In this document: piece after piece, positions 1 through 6,583 of the stretch | Layout: each line of letters opens with the position of its first letter | How positions within the stretch are numbered: position 1 is the first letter of the stretch | NCBI GenBank assembly: GCA_947581845.1 | Contig: CANPVY010000163.1 | Location: 1 to 7,092, forward strand | Length of the DNA stretch: 7,092 nt | Source: an uncultured bacterium | Lineage (GTDB): Bacteria > Gemmatimonadota > Gemmatimonadetes > Palauibacterales > KS3-K002 | Direction of reading: 5' to 3' | Translations under genes and position numbers: made by a program | The notes under the pieces: generated by a model | Seen by the model: only the letters and a program-made list of their open reading frames with translations | The model's database searches: none | Told to the model about the DNA's origin: nothing

Positions 1-1
1 G

Positions 2-133
2 CTGACGCCGGGCAAGCTCGCGGACATCACGGTGCTATCCAAGGACATCTTGACGATCCCGGAGGACGAGATTCCGACGACCGAGGTGGTGTACACGATT
101 GTCGGTGGGAAGGTGATGTACAGCAGAGGGTAG
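2..133 (+). CDS. Amidohydrolase family 3 (YtcJ-like), C-terminal fragment
   Basis: This is the last 43 codons of a gene that enters from the left edge, in frame 2, ending in TAG at 131-133. The visible residues include LTPGKLADITVLSKDI, then TIPEDEI and finally YTIVGGKVMYSRG. Known family pattern: YtcJ-type metal-dependent amidohydrolases end with a small beta-sandwich segment reading roughly GKLAD-hhVLS-DI-TIP-EEI and hhhTIVGGKVVY, which is what is seen here. The metal-binding barrel lies outside the window, so active-site integrity cannot be judged. The substrate is unknown; relatives act on amides or cyclic amides. The gene points toward the next gene, which is also an amidohydrolase but from a different branch and on the opposite strand. 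The assignment to amidohydrolases is firm, the subfamily likely. Confidence 0.85.
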   Translation: MTPGKLADITVLSKDILTIPEDEIPTTEVVYTIVGGKVMYSRG

Positions 134-162
134 GAGTAGGGGACAGGGGCGTTTTATGAGGA

Positions 163-337
163 GTCTGTTCGACATTCGACAGTCGATAGCCGACTATCGA
201 CGATGAGCTTCACTTTAACTGACGACGTTCGGCGTTCGAGTCTCGACATTCGAGTCTGTTGCTGTGACGAGCGTGGAACATCGACGGTCGATCAGTGTGG
301 CAAAGTCGAACGTCGCTGGTCGGTTGTCGGCTATTGA
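163..337. repeat. Degenerate 7-base-period TCGA-rich repeat cluster
   Basis: The gap between the two convergent amidohydrolase genes is packed with TCG/TCGA cores spaced exactly seven bases apart, in four blocks: 169, 176, 183, (CCGA at 190), 197; 229, 236, 243, 250; 281, 288; and 306, 313, 320, 327. Units read like TCGACAT, TCGAGTC and TCGACAG. Longer copies also recur: TCGACATTCGA at 169-179 and 243-253, GAGTCTGTT at 161-169 and 252-260, and TTCGAGTCT at 235-243 and 249-257. The last unit overlaps the stop codon of the minus-strand gene (331-333). No open reading frame or RNA gene explains it. It looks like a decayed short tandem repeat; whether it has a function is unknown. Confidence 0.7.
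182..201. other. Perfect 8-bp hairpin between convergent genes
   Basis: GTCGATAG (182-189) and CTATCGAC (194-201) are exact inverted repeats around a CCGA loop. It lies 48 bases after the stop of the upstream plus-strand gene. No T-run follows, so a classical intrinsic terminator is not shown. It could still help separate the convergent transcripts, or be a by-product of the TCGA repeat. The 5' arm region 183-194 also matches, inverted, 326-337 at 11 of 12 positions, giving an alternative long-range pairing. Confidence 0.5.
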
Positions 338-1623
338 ATGCCCTGTTTCACCACCGCACCGCCTTTCATCACGAAGCGCACTCGTCGGAGCGCCGTAATG
401 TCGTGCGTTGGATCTCCCTCGACGGCAATCAGGTCCGCCAGCAGCCCTTCGCGCACCGCGCCTCGATCGTCGAGGCCGAAGATCGCCGCGTTGCCCGAGG
501 TTGCGGCGATCGCTGCCTGCAGCGGGGTGAACCCGTACTCGACCATCAGCTCCAGCTCCCAGACGTTGTCGCCGTGCGGGAAGACGCCCACGTCGCCGCC
601 GAAGCAGATCGGCACGCCCGCGTCCAGCGCGGCGCGGAACGCTCGCTTCTTGTTCGTGATCCGCTCGGGCTCCGGGTCGACGCCCTTACGCCAGCCGGCG
701 TAGGAGGTGACGGCCTCGGCGGCGGCCAACGTCGGGCAGAGTCCGACACCGCGCTCGGCCATTAGCTCGAAGACCTCCGGTGTGCCGCTGTCGCCGTGCT
801 CGATGGTTCGGACGCCAGCCAGCGTGGCCCGGCGCATCGCCTCGGCAGTGTAGGCGTGGGCAGCGACCTCGCGCCCGGAACTTCGGGCGACCTCGACGAT
901 CAGGTTCAGCTCGTCCTGCGTGAACGTCGGCTGTGCCCCGCCGGTGGGGCCCCAGCGATAGTCGGCGTAAACCTTGACCTGATCGGCGCCTCGGCCGATC
1001 TGGTCGCGGACGACGCGCACGAGATCGTCGTGACCGTCGGCGACCTCGGCGCCTTTCGGGAGCCGGAGCTCCGGGGCGCCCTTCGGGCCGTAGCTGCCCG
1101 TCGCGACGATCGCCGGGCCGACCACTAGCAGTCGTGGGCCGGGGATGATCCCCTGCTCGATCGCTTGCTTGAGCCCGACGTCGGCGTAGCCGGCACCCTC
1201 GGTACCGAGGTCGCGCTCGGTGGTGATCCCGGCCAGCAGCGTCTTCTCGGCCGCCCTGACAGCGCGCGCGACCCGGGTCGCCAGCGGCTCACGCAGGACC
1301 TGGTCGTTCCAGCTCGTCTCGTTGTAGGGATGGAGGAGCAGGTGCGAGTGGCCTTCGATGAGGCCGGGCAGCAGCGTGAGGCCCGGCAGGTCAATGACGC
1401 GTGCCTCCGGTGGGCGCGGCACTCGGTCCTCCGGGCCGGCGGCGGCGATCCGCTCGCCCGCCACCACCACGAGCCAGCCGCTGTGGAGCCTCGGCGTCAC
1501 GCCGTCAAAGACCCGGTCGGGACGCAGTACGATGACCTGCGCCGTCTGGGCCGCCAACGGATGCGCGAGAACGGACGACACGACGAGCAGAGCCGACAGG
1601 CTCAGGATGCGGTTGTGTGACAT
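331..1623 (-). CDS. Secreted metal-dependent amidohydrolase (dipeptidase-like)
   Basis: This is a complete 430-residue amidohydrolase-superfamily enzyme that hydrolyses C-N (amide or peptide-like) bonds with bound metal. A Sec signal peptide is visible (residues 1 to about 26, hydrophobic core then LAAQ), so the enzyme is probably periplasmic or secreted. Metal-site motifs appear in the expected order: H92 and H94 in EGHSHL after beta-strand 1, K217 in QVKVYADY (likely carboxylated bridging lysine), H256 in AAHAYT, H276 in IEHGD, and D344 in GGDVG. The C-terminus ([15 protein letters not shown], then VMKGGAVVK) is the usual beta-sandwich close. Known relatives with this layout include Xaa-Pro and Xaa-Arg/Lys dipeptidases and N-acyl amino acid hydrolases (the Cc2672/Sgx9260 type), but the true substrate cannot be read from sequence. 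ATG at 1623 is chosen because the signal peptide follows directly; no clear ribosome site precedes it. It is transcribed divergently from the lipoprotein-peptidase pair. Confidence 0.9.
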   Translation of the reverse strand: MSHNRILSLSALLVVSSVLAHPLAAQTAQVIVLRPDRVFDGVTPRLHSGWLVVVAGERIAAAGPEDRVPRPPEARVIDLPGLTLLPGLIEGHSHLLLHPYNETSWNDQVLREPLATRVARAVRAAEKTLLAGITTERDLGTEGAGYADVGLKQAIEQGIIPGPRLLVVGPAIVATGSYGPKGAPELRLPKGAEVADGHDDLVRVVRDQIGRGADQVKVYADYRWGPTGGAQPTFTQDELNLIVEVARSSGREVAAHAYTAEAMRRATLAGVRTIEHGDSGTPEVFELMAERGVGLCPTLAAAEAVTSYAGWRKGVDPEPERITNKKRAFRAALDAGVPICFGGDVGVFPHGDNVWELELMVEYGFTPLQAAIAATSGNAAIFGLDDRGAVREGLLADLIAVEGDPTHDITALRRVRFVMKGGAVVKQGIQ

Positions 1624-1818
1624 GGCCGTATTCTGTTCGGGTTGAGGTGAATCGGGGTAAGACTCGTGTGCTCGAGCGTCAAGGTGGGGCTTCGCGAGGC
1701 CGTTTGCCAGGGCGGGAGCCTCTTGCCGCTCCGACCCCTTGGACGCATGATGGGTTCCGCCGGGAGGTGGCTGAGGTCCGTGGCAGTCCTACGCGCACAT
1801 TGATCGCAGGAGGACGTC
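1624..1818. promoter_or_regulatory. Divergent intergenic region, probable two-way promoter
   Basis: These 195 bases separate two genes that start outward, so promoters for both should lie here. On the minus strand a TTGACG hexamer (plus-strand 1677-1682) sits about 55 bases before the amidohydrolase start, but no good -10 partner is at the right distance. No convincing plus-strand promoter or operator palindrome was found. The promoter function is inferred from gene orientation rather than from a clear motif. Confidence 0.4.
1808..1813 (+). promoter_or_regulatory. Ribosome binding site deciding a GTG start
   Basis: AGGAGG at 1808-1813 is a full-strength Shine-Dalgarno sequence lying five bases before GTG at 1819. 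It supports this GTG as the start of the lipoprotein gene; the translation from here immediately gives a signal peptide (NRR then a hydrophobic run). Confidence 0.8.
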
Positions 1819-2319
1819 GTGAACAGACGAGCAGTATTGCTGGTCGCTCTCACGCTCGCCCTGGCGAGCATGGGCTGCCAACCGCCGGCGCAAGAGGTCG
1901 CAGGACTGCCGGAGGAGGATAGGGCGGCGCTCGAGGGGATTATGCAGGAATACGCGCGGTCAGCGTTAGCCGGTGATATGGACGCCTGGGCCGGTTTGTG
2001 GGCTGAAGACGGGGTGGAGATGAATCCGAAGGCCCCAGCCATTGTCGGCCGCGAGGCGATCCGGGAGCACACCGCCGCGGTTACTATCACGGACTTCACC
2101 GTGTCGGTCGACGAAGTCCATGGCCGCGGTGACCTTGCCTACGTACGGGGCACGTTTTCGGTCACGATGACGGCTGAAGGCATGCCCGAGCCGAGAAGCG
2201 AGGACGGCAAATATCTGACCATCTTGAGGAAGAGTCCCGGCGGTACGTGGCTGATAGGCATCGACTGCTGGAACTCAAATCTGCCGCTACGAGAGGGAAA
2301 CGCTGGGGCCGAGGAGTAG
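1819..2319 (+). CDS. SnoaL/DUF4440-like (NTF2-fold) probable lipoprotein
   Basis: The 166-residue product begins with a short basic segment (NRR), a hydrophobic run, and LASMGC ending at C20. This resembles a lipobox, although Met at the -2 position is non-standard, so lipidation is probable rather than certain. The mature part has the pattern of the NTF2-like SnoaL/DUF4440 fold: a first helix with EYARSALAGDMDAWAGLWAED (about residues 44-64), GREAIREH (77-84), then beta-strands including YLTILRKSPGGTWLIGIDCW (132-151). Proteins of this fold are small cone-shaped domains that bind ligands or act as hydrolases or isomerases; many DUF4440 proteins have no known role, and no catalytic residue can be assigned here. 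The start is GTG with an excellent ribosome site. The tricorn-like peptidase gene follows 129 bases later on the same strand, so the two may share a transcript. The fold call is fairly sure, the function unknown. Confidence 0.8.
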   Translation: MNRRAVLLVALTLALASMGCQPPAQEVAGLPEEDRAALEGIMQEYARSALAGDMDAWAGLWAEDGVEMNPKAPAIVGREAIREHTAAVTITDFTVSVDEVHGRGDLAYVRGTFSVTMTAEGMPEPRSEDGKYLTILRKSPGGTWLIGIDCWNSNLPLREGNAGAEE

Positions 2320-2329
2320 GCTCGTTGGG

Positions 2330-2415
2330 TGCGGCGGCCGCCGCATGATGAGACAAGCTGCATCTCGATCATCAGAAGCAGTGCCGAGGGACCAGGCAGC
2401 CTTGTTGAAGGTTGC
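2330..2415 (+). promoter_or_regulatory. Structured leader: three consecutive hairpins
   Basis: Three stems can be drawn back to back between the lipoprotein stop and the peptidase start. First, 2330-2345 is a perfect 16-base palindrome (TGCGGCGGCCGCCGCA), giving a 6-bp GC stem with a GGCC loop. Second, TGATGAGA (2346-2353) pairs with TCTCGATCA (2363-2371) with one bulged G. Third, GCAGCCTT (2396-2403) pairs with 2408-2415 across a GTTG loop with one G-U pair. No T-run follows any of them. They could lower read-through between the two genes, protect mRNA ends, or be chance in GC-rich DNA. Confidence 0.4.
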
Positions 2416-2432
2416 ATGGATCAACAGTCTGA

Positions 2433-2440
2433 GGGAGGAG
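2433..2440 (+). promoter_or_regulatory. Ribosome binding site deciding the peptidase start
   Basis: GGGAGGAG at 2433-2440 lies eight bases before ATG at 2449. The reading frame stays open upstream (in-frame ATG at 2416, GTG at 2329), but those starts lack a comparable site and would add non-hydrophobic residues in front of a clear signal peptide. This fixes the start at 2449. Confidence 0.8.
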
Positions 2441-2448
2441 CAGGCGTC

Positions 2449-5400
2449 ATGAAGACATCGATCTTTTCAGCGGTTTTTCTTGTCGGGCTCGTCGGATTCG
2501 CGGCGCCGGTTCGGGAGGCGAAGGTACTTCACCATCCCCACTACCACGATGGTCGTGTCGCGTTCAGCTATCTCGGTGACATCTGGACGGCAGACGAGTC
2601 GGGCGCCAACGTGCGACGGCTCACGGTGCATGTCGCCCGGGATGCCTACCCGCGCTTCTCGCCGGATGGCCGCTGGATCGCGTTCTCGAGCGCCCGCGAT
2701 GGCAACCTGGATGTGTTCATCATCCCCACCGAGGGCGGCGCGGCGGAGCAACTCACCTTTCACTCCTCCGACGACATGGTCGTGGGCTGGTCGCCGGACG
2801 GTAGCTCGGTGCTGTTTTCCAGCAATCGGCGCGAGTCATTCGCCAACAAGCTGTACAGCGTGAGCGTCGACGGTGGGATGCCAGTCGATGTGGGCGCGGA
2901 TATGGGCTACTACGCGGGCTACTCGCCGGACGGATCCAAGCTGGCCATCAATCGCAAGACGCAGGCCTATTGGCGAAAGGGCTATCGCGGCGCGAATCAG
3001 AGCGATGTGATGGTCATGGACATCGCCGCCGGCCGTTTCACGAAGCTCACAGACTTCCCCGGTATGGACCGTTGGCCGATGTGGAGCCCGGACGGACACA
3101 TCTACTTCGTGAGCGATCGGGGCGATGCGGCCATCGCCAATATCTGGCGGATACCGGAAGCGGGCGGCGAAGCAGAGCCGGTGACCTCGTTCACCGAGGG
3201 GGAGGTACGCTGGCCGGCAATGAGCGCCGATGGCCGCGTGATCGTCTTCGAGCGGGACTTCGGCATCTGGAAGCTCGATGTCGCGTCGAGGCAGACGAGC
3301 GCCATAACGCTGCGTATCGCCGCCGAGACTCAGGAGAGCCTGACCGAGATGCGCGAGATCCGTTCAGAGGCGGACGACTACGATCTCGCGCCATCGGGCG
3401 CGAGGATCGTTCTCTCCACACACGGCGAGGTCTTCACGGCGCCGACGGACGAGGGTGACATGGCTCAGATCACGTCGAGCTCCTGGCGCGACACGGAGCC
3501 TCAATACTCGCCGGACGGGGAGTGGATCGCCTTCATCTCGGATGCGAGCGGCCGCGAGGAGATCTGGATCGCACCGGCCAGCGGTGAAGGCGAGGCGCGG
3601 ATGGTGACCGATGTGGACGTGCTGAAATCATCGTTCGCCTGGTCGCCGGACTCGCGCCAGATCGCCTTTGCGTCATCTGACAACGTGCTGCGCAAAGTCG
3701 ATGTCGGGTCGCGCCGCGCGACGGAGCTGGCGTCCTGCGAGTGGGGCTCGCCGCAGTCGCCCGCCTGGTCGCCGGATGGGAACTGGATCGCGTTCACGCG
3801 GCCCAACCACATGCGCACCCAGGACGTATATCTCGTGCCGGCCGACGGTGGCGAGGAGCGTCAGGTGACGTTTGACGCGTACAGCGACTTCGCGCCCGTC
3901 TTCTCGGCTGATGGCCGCAAGCTGTACTTCATCCGCACTGACCGTCTGGAAGCGTCACTCGACAACCAGCCGGCGGCGGACATCTACGCGGTGACGCTGG
4001 TGCGTGAGGAACGTGATCCTGACGAGCCGCAGGTCGAGGAGTCGGAGCGCGAGGAGTCACAGGCAGGCCCACGGTCGCGGGGTAGAGGCGCGAGGGAGCC
4101 TGAGGAGATCGTGATCGACTGGGCTGGTCTGGAGCGGAGGACGAGACAAGTGACGGAGATGGCCTTCCCCGTCGTCAGCTTCGCGACCTCACCCGATGAC
4201 CAGACGATCGCGTTCGTGAGCCGGGAGCGCCGGGGCCCGCGCAGTGTACCGGTGATCTACTCCATCAAGCCGGACGGCGAGGACCTGACGGTGGTTTACA
4301 CGGGCCGGGGAGGGGACTTGGGCTTCCGCTTTTTCGGTGGGCGGTCCGGCATATCCAGCCTCAATTTCGCCCCCAATGGGCGCACTCTCTTCTTCCGGGA
4401 GGGGAACAACGTCTCAAGTGTCTCTGTCGGAGCAGGGGGCCCTGGCGGTCCGCCGGCCGGCCGCGGAGGCTCGGCGAAGCGGGTCACGTTCACGGCGCGA
4501 GTGAAGATCGACAAGCCTGCCGAGTGGGCGCAGATGTTTGACGACGCGTGGCGTGCGCTCAGGCATCGGTTCTACGACCCGGCCATGCACGGCACCGACT
4601 GGGAAGCGATCCATGCGCGCTATCGCCCGCTGGTGGCACAGATTGGGACGCGGGAAGATCTCATCGATCACCTGAACGAGATGATCGGCGAGCTGAACGC
4701 TTCGCATAACGGCGCGCGCCCGGCGCCAGAAGGTGACGGACGGGGTGTGAGCACCGAGCACCTGGGTCTAGAGCTGGAGCCGGATGACGGGGCGGGCCGG
4801 TACCGTGTGGCTCATGTCTACAAGGACGGCCCGGCAGACAAGGACTGGGTGCGGGTGAGCGAGGGTGATTATCTGATCGCCATCGATGGGGAGGAGGTGA
4901 GGTCGGGCGACAACTTCTGGCCGCTCCTCAACCATCACCTCAACGAGAAGGTCGAGGTCAGCTTCGCGGCCAGGCCTTCTGGGGATGATGCCTGGAAGAC
5001 ACGCATCGAGCCCATCGGCATCAGGGAGTTCGGCCAGCTTCGATACGAGCGTTGGGTCGACGAGCGAGCCGAGATGGTGGAGGAGCTGTCCGACGGTCGC
5101 ATCGGCTACCTTCACATCCAGGCGATGAACCAGCCGTCGCTCCAGAAATTCGAGAAGGATTTGCGAGCGAATCGCGACAAGGAGGCGCTCATCATCGATC
5201 AGCGCTGGAACGGCGGCGGCAACATCGAGCAGCAGCTGCTGACCATCCTGCGCCAGCAAGAGTACCAGATCTGGGTACCGCGCGGCACCAAACCGAGCTA
5301 CCGTCCGGCCGGCGGGTTCTTCGGTCCTGAAGTCGTGCTGCAGAACTGGCGCTCCGGCTCGAACGCCGAGATGTTCCCGGCCGGCTTCAGGGCGCTCGGG

Positions 5401-5682
5401 CTCGGCAAGGTCATCGGCACGCCGACGGCCGGGGCTGTCATCGGGACGGGCAGCTACCGCCTGATCGACGGATCGACGGTTCGCATGCCGGGCGTGGGCG
5501 TGTACCTGGCCGACTCCGAGCGCACCAACATGGAGAACTATGGTGTGCAGCCGGACATCTACGTGGAGAACACGCCCGAGGACAACCTCGCCGGGCGCGA
5601 TCGAGTCATCGAGGTCGCGGTGCAGGAGCTGCTGAAGGAGTTGCAAGAGTCAGGCGCAGAGGGCAGAGCTTCGAGCAGGTAG
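2449..5682 (+). CDS. Tricorn-type S41 serine peptidase, secreted
   Basis: The 1077-residue product is close in length to archaeal tricorn protease (about 1070). Order of parts: signal peptide (1 to about 19, MKTSIFSAVFLVGLVGFAA); beta-propeller region with PD40-type repeats carrying SPDG or close variants (around 70, 115, 159, 213, 260, 354, 399, 441, 486, 581, 641); a charged Glu/Arg linker (518-555) and a Gly/Pro linker (661-675) between blades; helical C1 domain (692-755); PDZ domain (about 766-850); and the C2 catalytic core (880-1050). The tricorn catalytic set is present: S752-H753 in NASHNG, nucleophile S971 in SGSNAE, and E1029 in MENYGVQPD; NGGGN (921-925) marks the S41 fold. Such enzymes cut peptides into short oligopeptides, with the propellers gating access. 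Archaeal tricorn is cytosolic, while the signal peptide here predicts a periplasmic or secreted enzyme. Preferred cleavage residues cannot be read. It follows the lipoprotein gene and ends before a strong hairpin. Confidence 0.95.
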   Translation: MKTSIFSAVFLVGLVGFAAPVREAKVLHHPHYHDGRVAFSYLGDIWTADESGANVRRLTVHVARDAYPRFSPDGRWIAFSSARDGNLDVFIIPTEGGAAEQLTFHSSDDMVVGWSPDGSSVLFSSNRRESFANKLYSVSVDGGMPVDVGADMGYYAGYSPDGSKLAINRKTQAYWRKGYRGANQSDVMVMDIAAGRFTKLTDFPGMDRWPMWSPDGHIYFVSDRGDAAIANIWRIPEAGGEAEPVTSFTEGEVRWPAMSADGRVIVFERDFGIWKLDVASRQTSAITLRIAAETQESLTEMREIRSEADDYDLAPSGARIVLSTHGEVFTAPTDEGDMAQITSSSWRDTEPQYSPDGEWIAFISDASGREEIWIAPASGEGEARMVTDVDVLKSSFAWSPDSRQIAFASSDNVLRKVDVGSRRATELASCEWGSPQSPAWSPDGNWIAFTRPNHMRTQDVYLVPADGGEERQVTFDAYSDFAPVFSADGRKLYFIRTDRLEASLDNQPAADIYAVTLVREERDPDEPQVEESEREESQAGPRSRGRGAREPEEIVIDWAGLERRTRQVTEMAFPVVSFATSPDDQTIAFVSRERRGPRSVPVIYSIKPDGEDLTVVYTGRGGDLGFRFFGGRSGISSLNFAPNGRTLFFREGNNVSSVSVGAGGPGGPPAGRGGSAKRVTFTARVKIDKPAEWAQMFDDAWRALRHRFYDPAMHGTDWEAIHARYRPLVAQIGTREDLIDHLNEMIGELNASHNGARPAPEGDGRGVSTEHLGLELEPDDGAGRYRVAHVYKDGPADKDWVRVSEGDYLIAIDGEEVRSGDNFWPLLNHHLNEKVEVSFAARPSGDDAWKTRIEPIGIREFGQLRYERWVDERAEMVEELSDGRIGYLHIQAMNQPSLQKFEKDLRANRDKEALIIDQRWNGGGNIEQQLLTILRQQEYQIWVPRGTKPSYRPAGGFFGPEVVLQNWRSGSNAEMFPAGFRALGLGKVIGTPTAGAVIGTGSYRLIDGSTVRMPGVGVYLADSERTNMENYGVQPDIYVENTPEDNLAGRDRVIEVAVQELLKELQESGAEGRASSR

Positions 5683-5707
5683 TCGTCCCTTGTGTGCCGG
5701 ATAGTCT

Positions 5708-5740
5708 GCGAGCGGGGAGCGGGGCTCGCTCCCCGTTCGT
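5708..5740 (+). terminator. Strong GC hairpin after the peptidase gene
   Basis: Arms 5708-5721 (GCGAGCGGGGAGCG) and 5727-5740 (CGCTCCCCGTTCGT) form a 14-bp stem with two G-U pairs and a five-base loop, starting 26 bases after the peptidase stop codon. The core 9 bp (5713-5721 with 5727-5735) are perfect. No T-run follows, so it is a terminator-like hairpin of the kind common in GC-rich genomes rather than a textbook intrinsic terminator. Its position fits the end of the lipoprotein-peptidase transcript. Confidence 0.6.
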
Positions 5741-5767
5741 GGTCTCGTAGATGGACGTGCTAGTACT

Positions 5768-5782
5768 GTCCGATGTTCGGAC
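5768..5782. other. Small perfect hairpin upstream of the next gene
   Basis: GTCCGA (5768-5773) and TCGGAC (5777-5782) are exact inverted repeats around a TGT loop, in the 191-base gap between the peptidase and the next gene. It could be an operator half-site pair or a secondary structure; the sequence alone does not decide. The rest of this gap shows no clear promoter. Confidence 0.35.
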
Positions 5783-5873
5783 TGGCCTCTGCTCACCTCG
5801 CGGATGGAACGTGAGGTCATGGGGCGAGCATCGGGCATTGCCGCGGGTGAGATCCACAGCAGGGTAGGCAGAG

Positions 5874-6500
5874 ATGGCGATAGCAGTGCGTGAAATCCCG
5901 GTGGTCTTGTTTATCGAGTTCACACTCCTGGCTCACGTCCCGACGGCACAGGCGCAAGCGGATTCTGCTGCAGCTGCGGCGCGGCACGACCCTGACGTTC
6001 TGATCGAGGTGTTCGGCAGGCTGGAGAAAGAGGAACGAGTGCGAGTGGAGGTGCCCCGGAACCTGCTTGATCTCGACGACCCGACCGTGCTGACACCGCG
6101 AGGTCGTGTGGTGCTCTACGATCCTGCATTCACGCCGGAATCGATTGACTATTCCCGCCTGCGATTGCCGGGCTGGGCCAAGGGTGCCGCGGAGAGCTTT
6201 CCGAGACCACTCCCGCTCTCTCAGGTCTTCCGGCTGGAGGTGCGTGGGACGGCGAGCGTCGCCGGGGCCTGGACCGGCGGGATATTAGTGGGGGCCCTGG
6301 CGCTGGTGACAGCCTTTACGGATGCGTGCAGCACGACCAGGGCGCAGGTCTGCCTGGGCGACTGGAAGATGGTTGCCATGGGCGTGGGCGGAGTGGCCGT
6401 GGGAGCGTTTGTGGGTGGTATGCTCGGCCAGGGGATCAAGAAATGGAAGACGGTCTACGTGGTCACCCCGCAGCCAAGGCGAGGCGTGCTGCAGAGGTAG
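5874..6500 (+). CDS. Exported glycine-zipper protein, function unknown
   Basis: I do not recognise a named family for this 208-residue protein. Visible parts: an N-terminal hydrophobic stretch (8-25) ending in AQAQA, consistent with a signal peptide though with Glu at 15 inside the core; a soluble segment with RVRVEV (55-60), TPRGRVVLYD (74-83) and PLSQVFRLEVRG (113-125); then two Gly/Ala-rich hydrophobic stretches (about 132-148 and 168-187, the second GVGGVAVGAFVGGMLG) that look like paired glycine-zipper membrane helices; and a WKTVYVV tail (191-197). C152 and C160 lie in the loop between the two helices and could form a disulfide. By inference it resembles small exported proteins common in Gemmatimonadota-like genomes with a VRV...PL..V..LEV core, Gly-rich segment and WKTVY ending. 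The ATG at 5874 has only a weak purine-rich site; GTG at 5886 is an alternative. It probably has its own promoter, since a terminator-like hairpin precedes it. Confidence 0.75.
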   Translation: MAIAVREIPVVLFIEFTLLAHVPTAQAQADSAAAAARHDPDVLIEVFGRLEKEERVRVEVPRNLLDLDDPTVLTPRGRVVLYDPAFTPESIDYSRLRLPGWAKGAAESFPRPLPLSQVFRLEVRGTASVAGAWTGGILVGALALVTAFTDACSTTRAQVCLGDWKMVAMGVGGVAVGAFVGGMLGQGIKKWKTVYVVTPQPRRGVLQR

Positions 6501-6566
6501 GCGCGAGCCAGCTATCGCTCTGACCTTACACACCCAACCTGAGGCAGCTCGGCCGGGCAGCTTCAC

Positions 6567-6583
6567 GGGGGCTGGCAGCCCTC
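6567..6583. terminator. Weak hairpin in the convergent gap
   Basis: GGGCT (6569-6573) and AGCCC (6577-6581) pair around a GGC loop, extendable to seven pairs with one G-U. It sits at the end of the 81-base gap between two convergent genes and touches the stop codon of the minus-strand one. No T-run is present on either side, so terminator function is only a possibility. Confidence 0.3.

Noticed and set aside
163..337. CRISPR array or phage attachment site
   Set aside because: The repeat unit is only seven bases and degenerate, there are no uniform spacers, and no cas, integrase or tRNA gene is nearby.
1165..1620. Plus-strand frames opposite the secreted amidohydrolase (also 295-765 and 796-1128)
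   Set aside because: They are antisense to conserved metal-binding motifs and have composition typical of shadow frames (Arg, Gly, Val, Asp rich with no fold pattern).
1602..2099. A 165-residue minus-strand frame across the divergent gap and lipoprotein gene
   Set aside because: It overlaps both real gene starts, is Ser/Thr/Ala-rich without domain signal, and would cover the promoter region and a strong ribosome site of the opposite strand.
2329..2448. Forty-codon N-terminal extension of the peptidase
   Set aside because: The extension is polar, contains no signal peptide and covers the hairpin leader; the good ribosome site and hydrophobic signal sequence both point to ATG 2449.
4009..4113. 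Charged Glu/Arg-rich stretch in the peptidase as a sign of frameshift or insertion
   Set aside because: The frame stays intact and homologous propeller pattern resumes directly after it; bacterial tricorn-like proteins commonly carry a variable charged linker here.
4768..5646. A 292-residue open frame on the minus strand inside the peptidase gene
   Set aside because: It lies wholly antisense to the PDZ and catalytic core of a convincing tricorn-type gene, has no recognisable motif, and long antisense frames are expected in GC-rich DNA.
6501..6581. Small gene or RNA in the convergent gap
   Set aside because: Only 81 bases, no start with ribosome site and no structure beyond a weak short hairpin.
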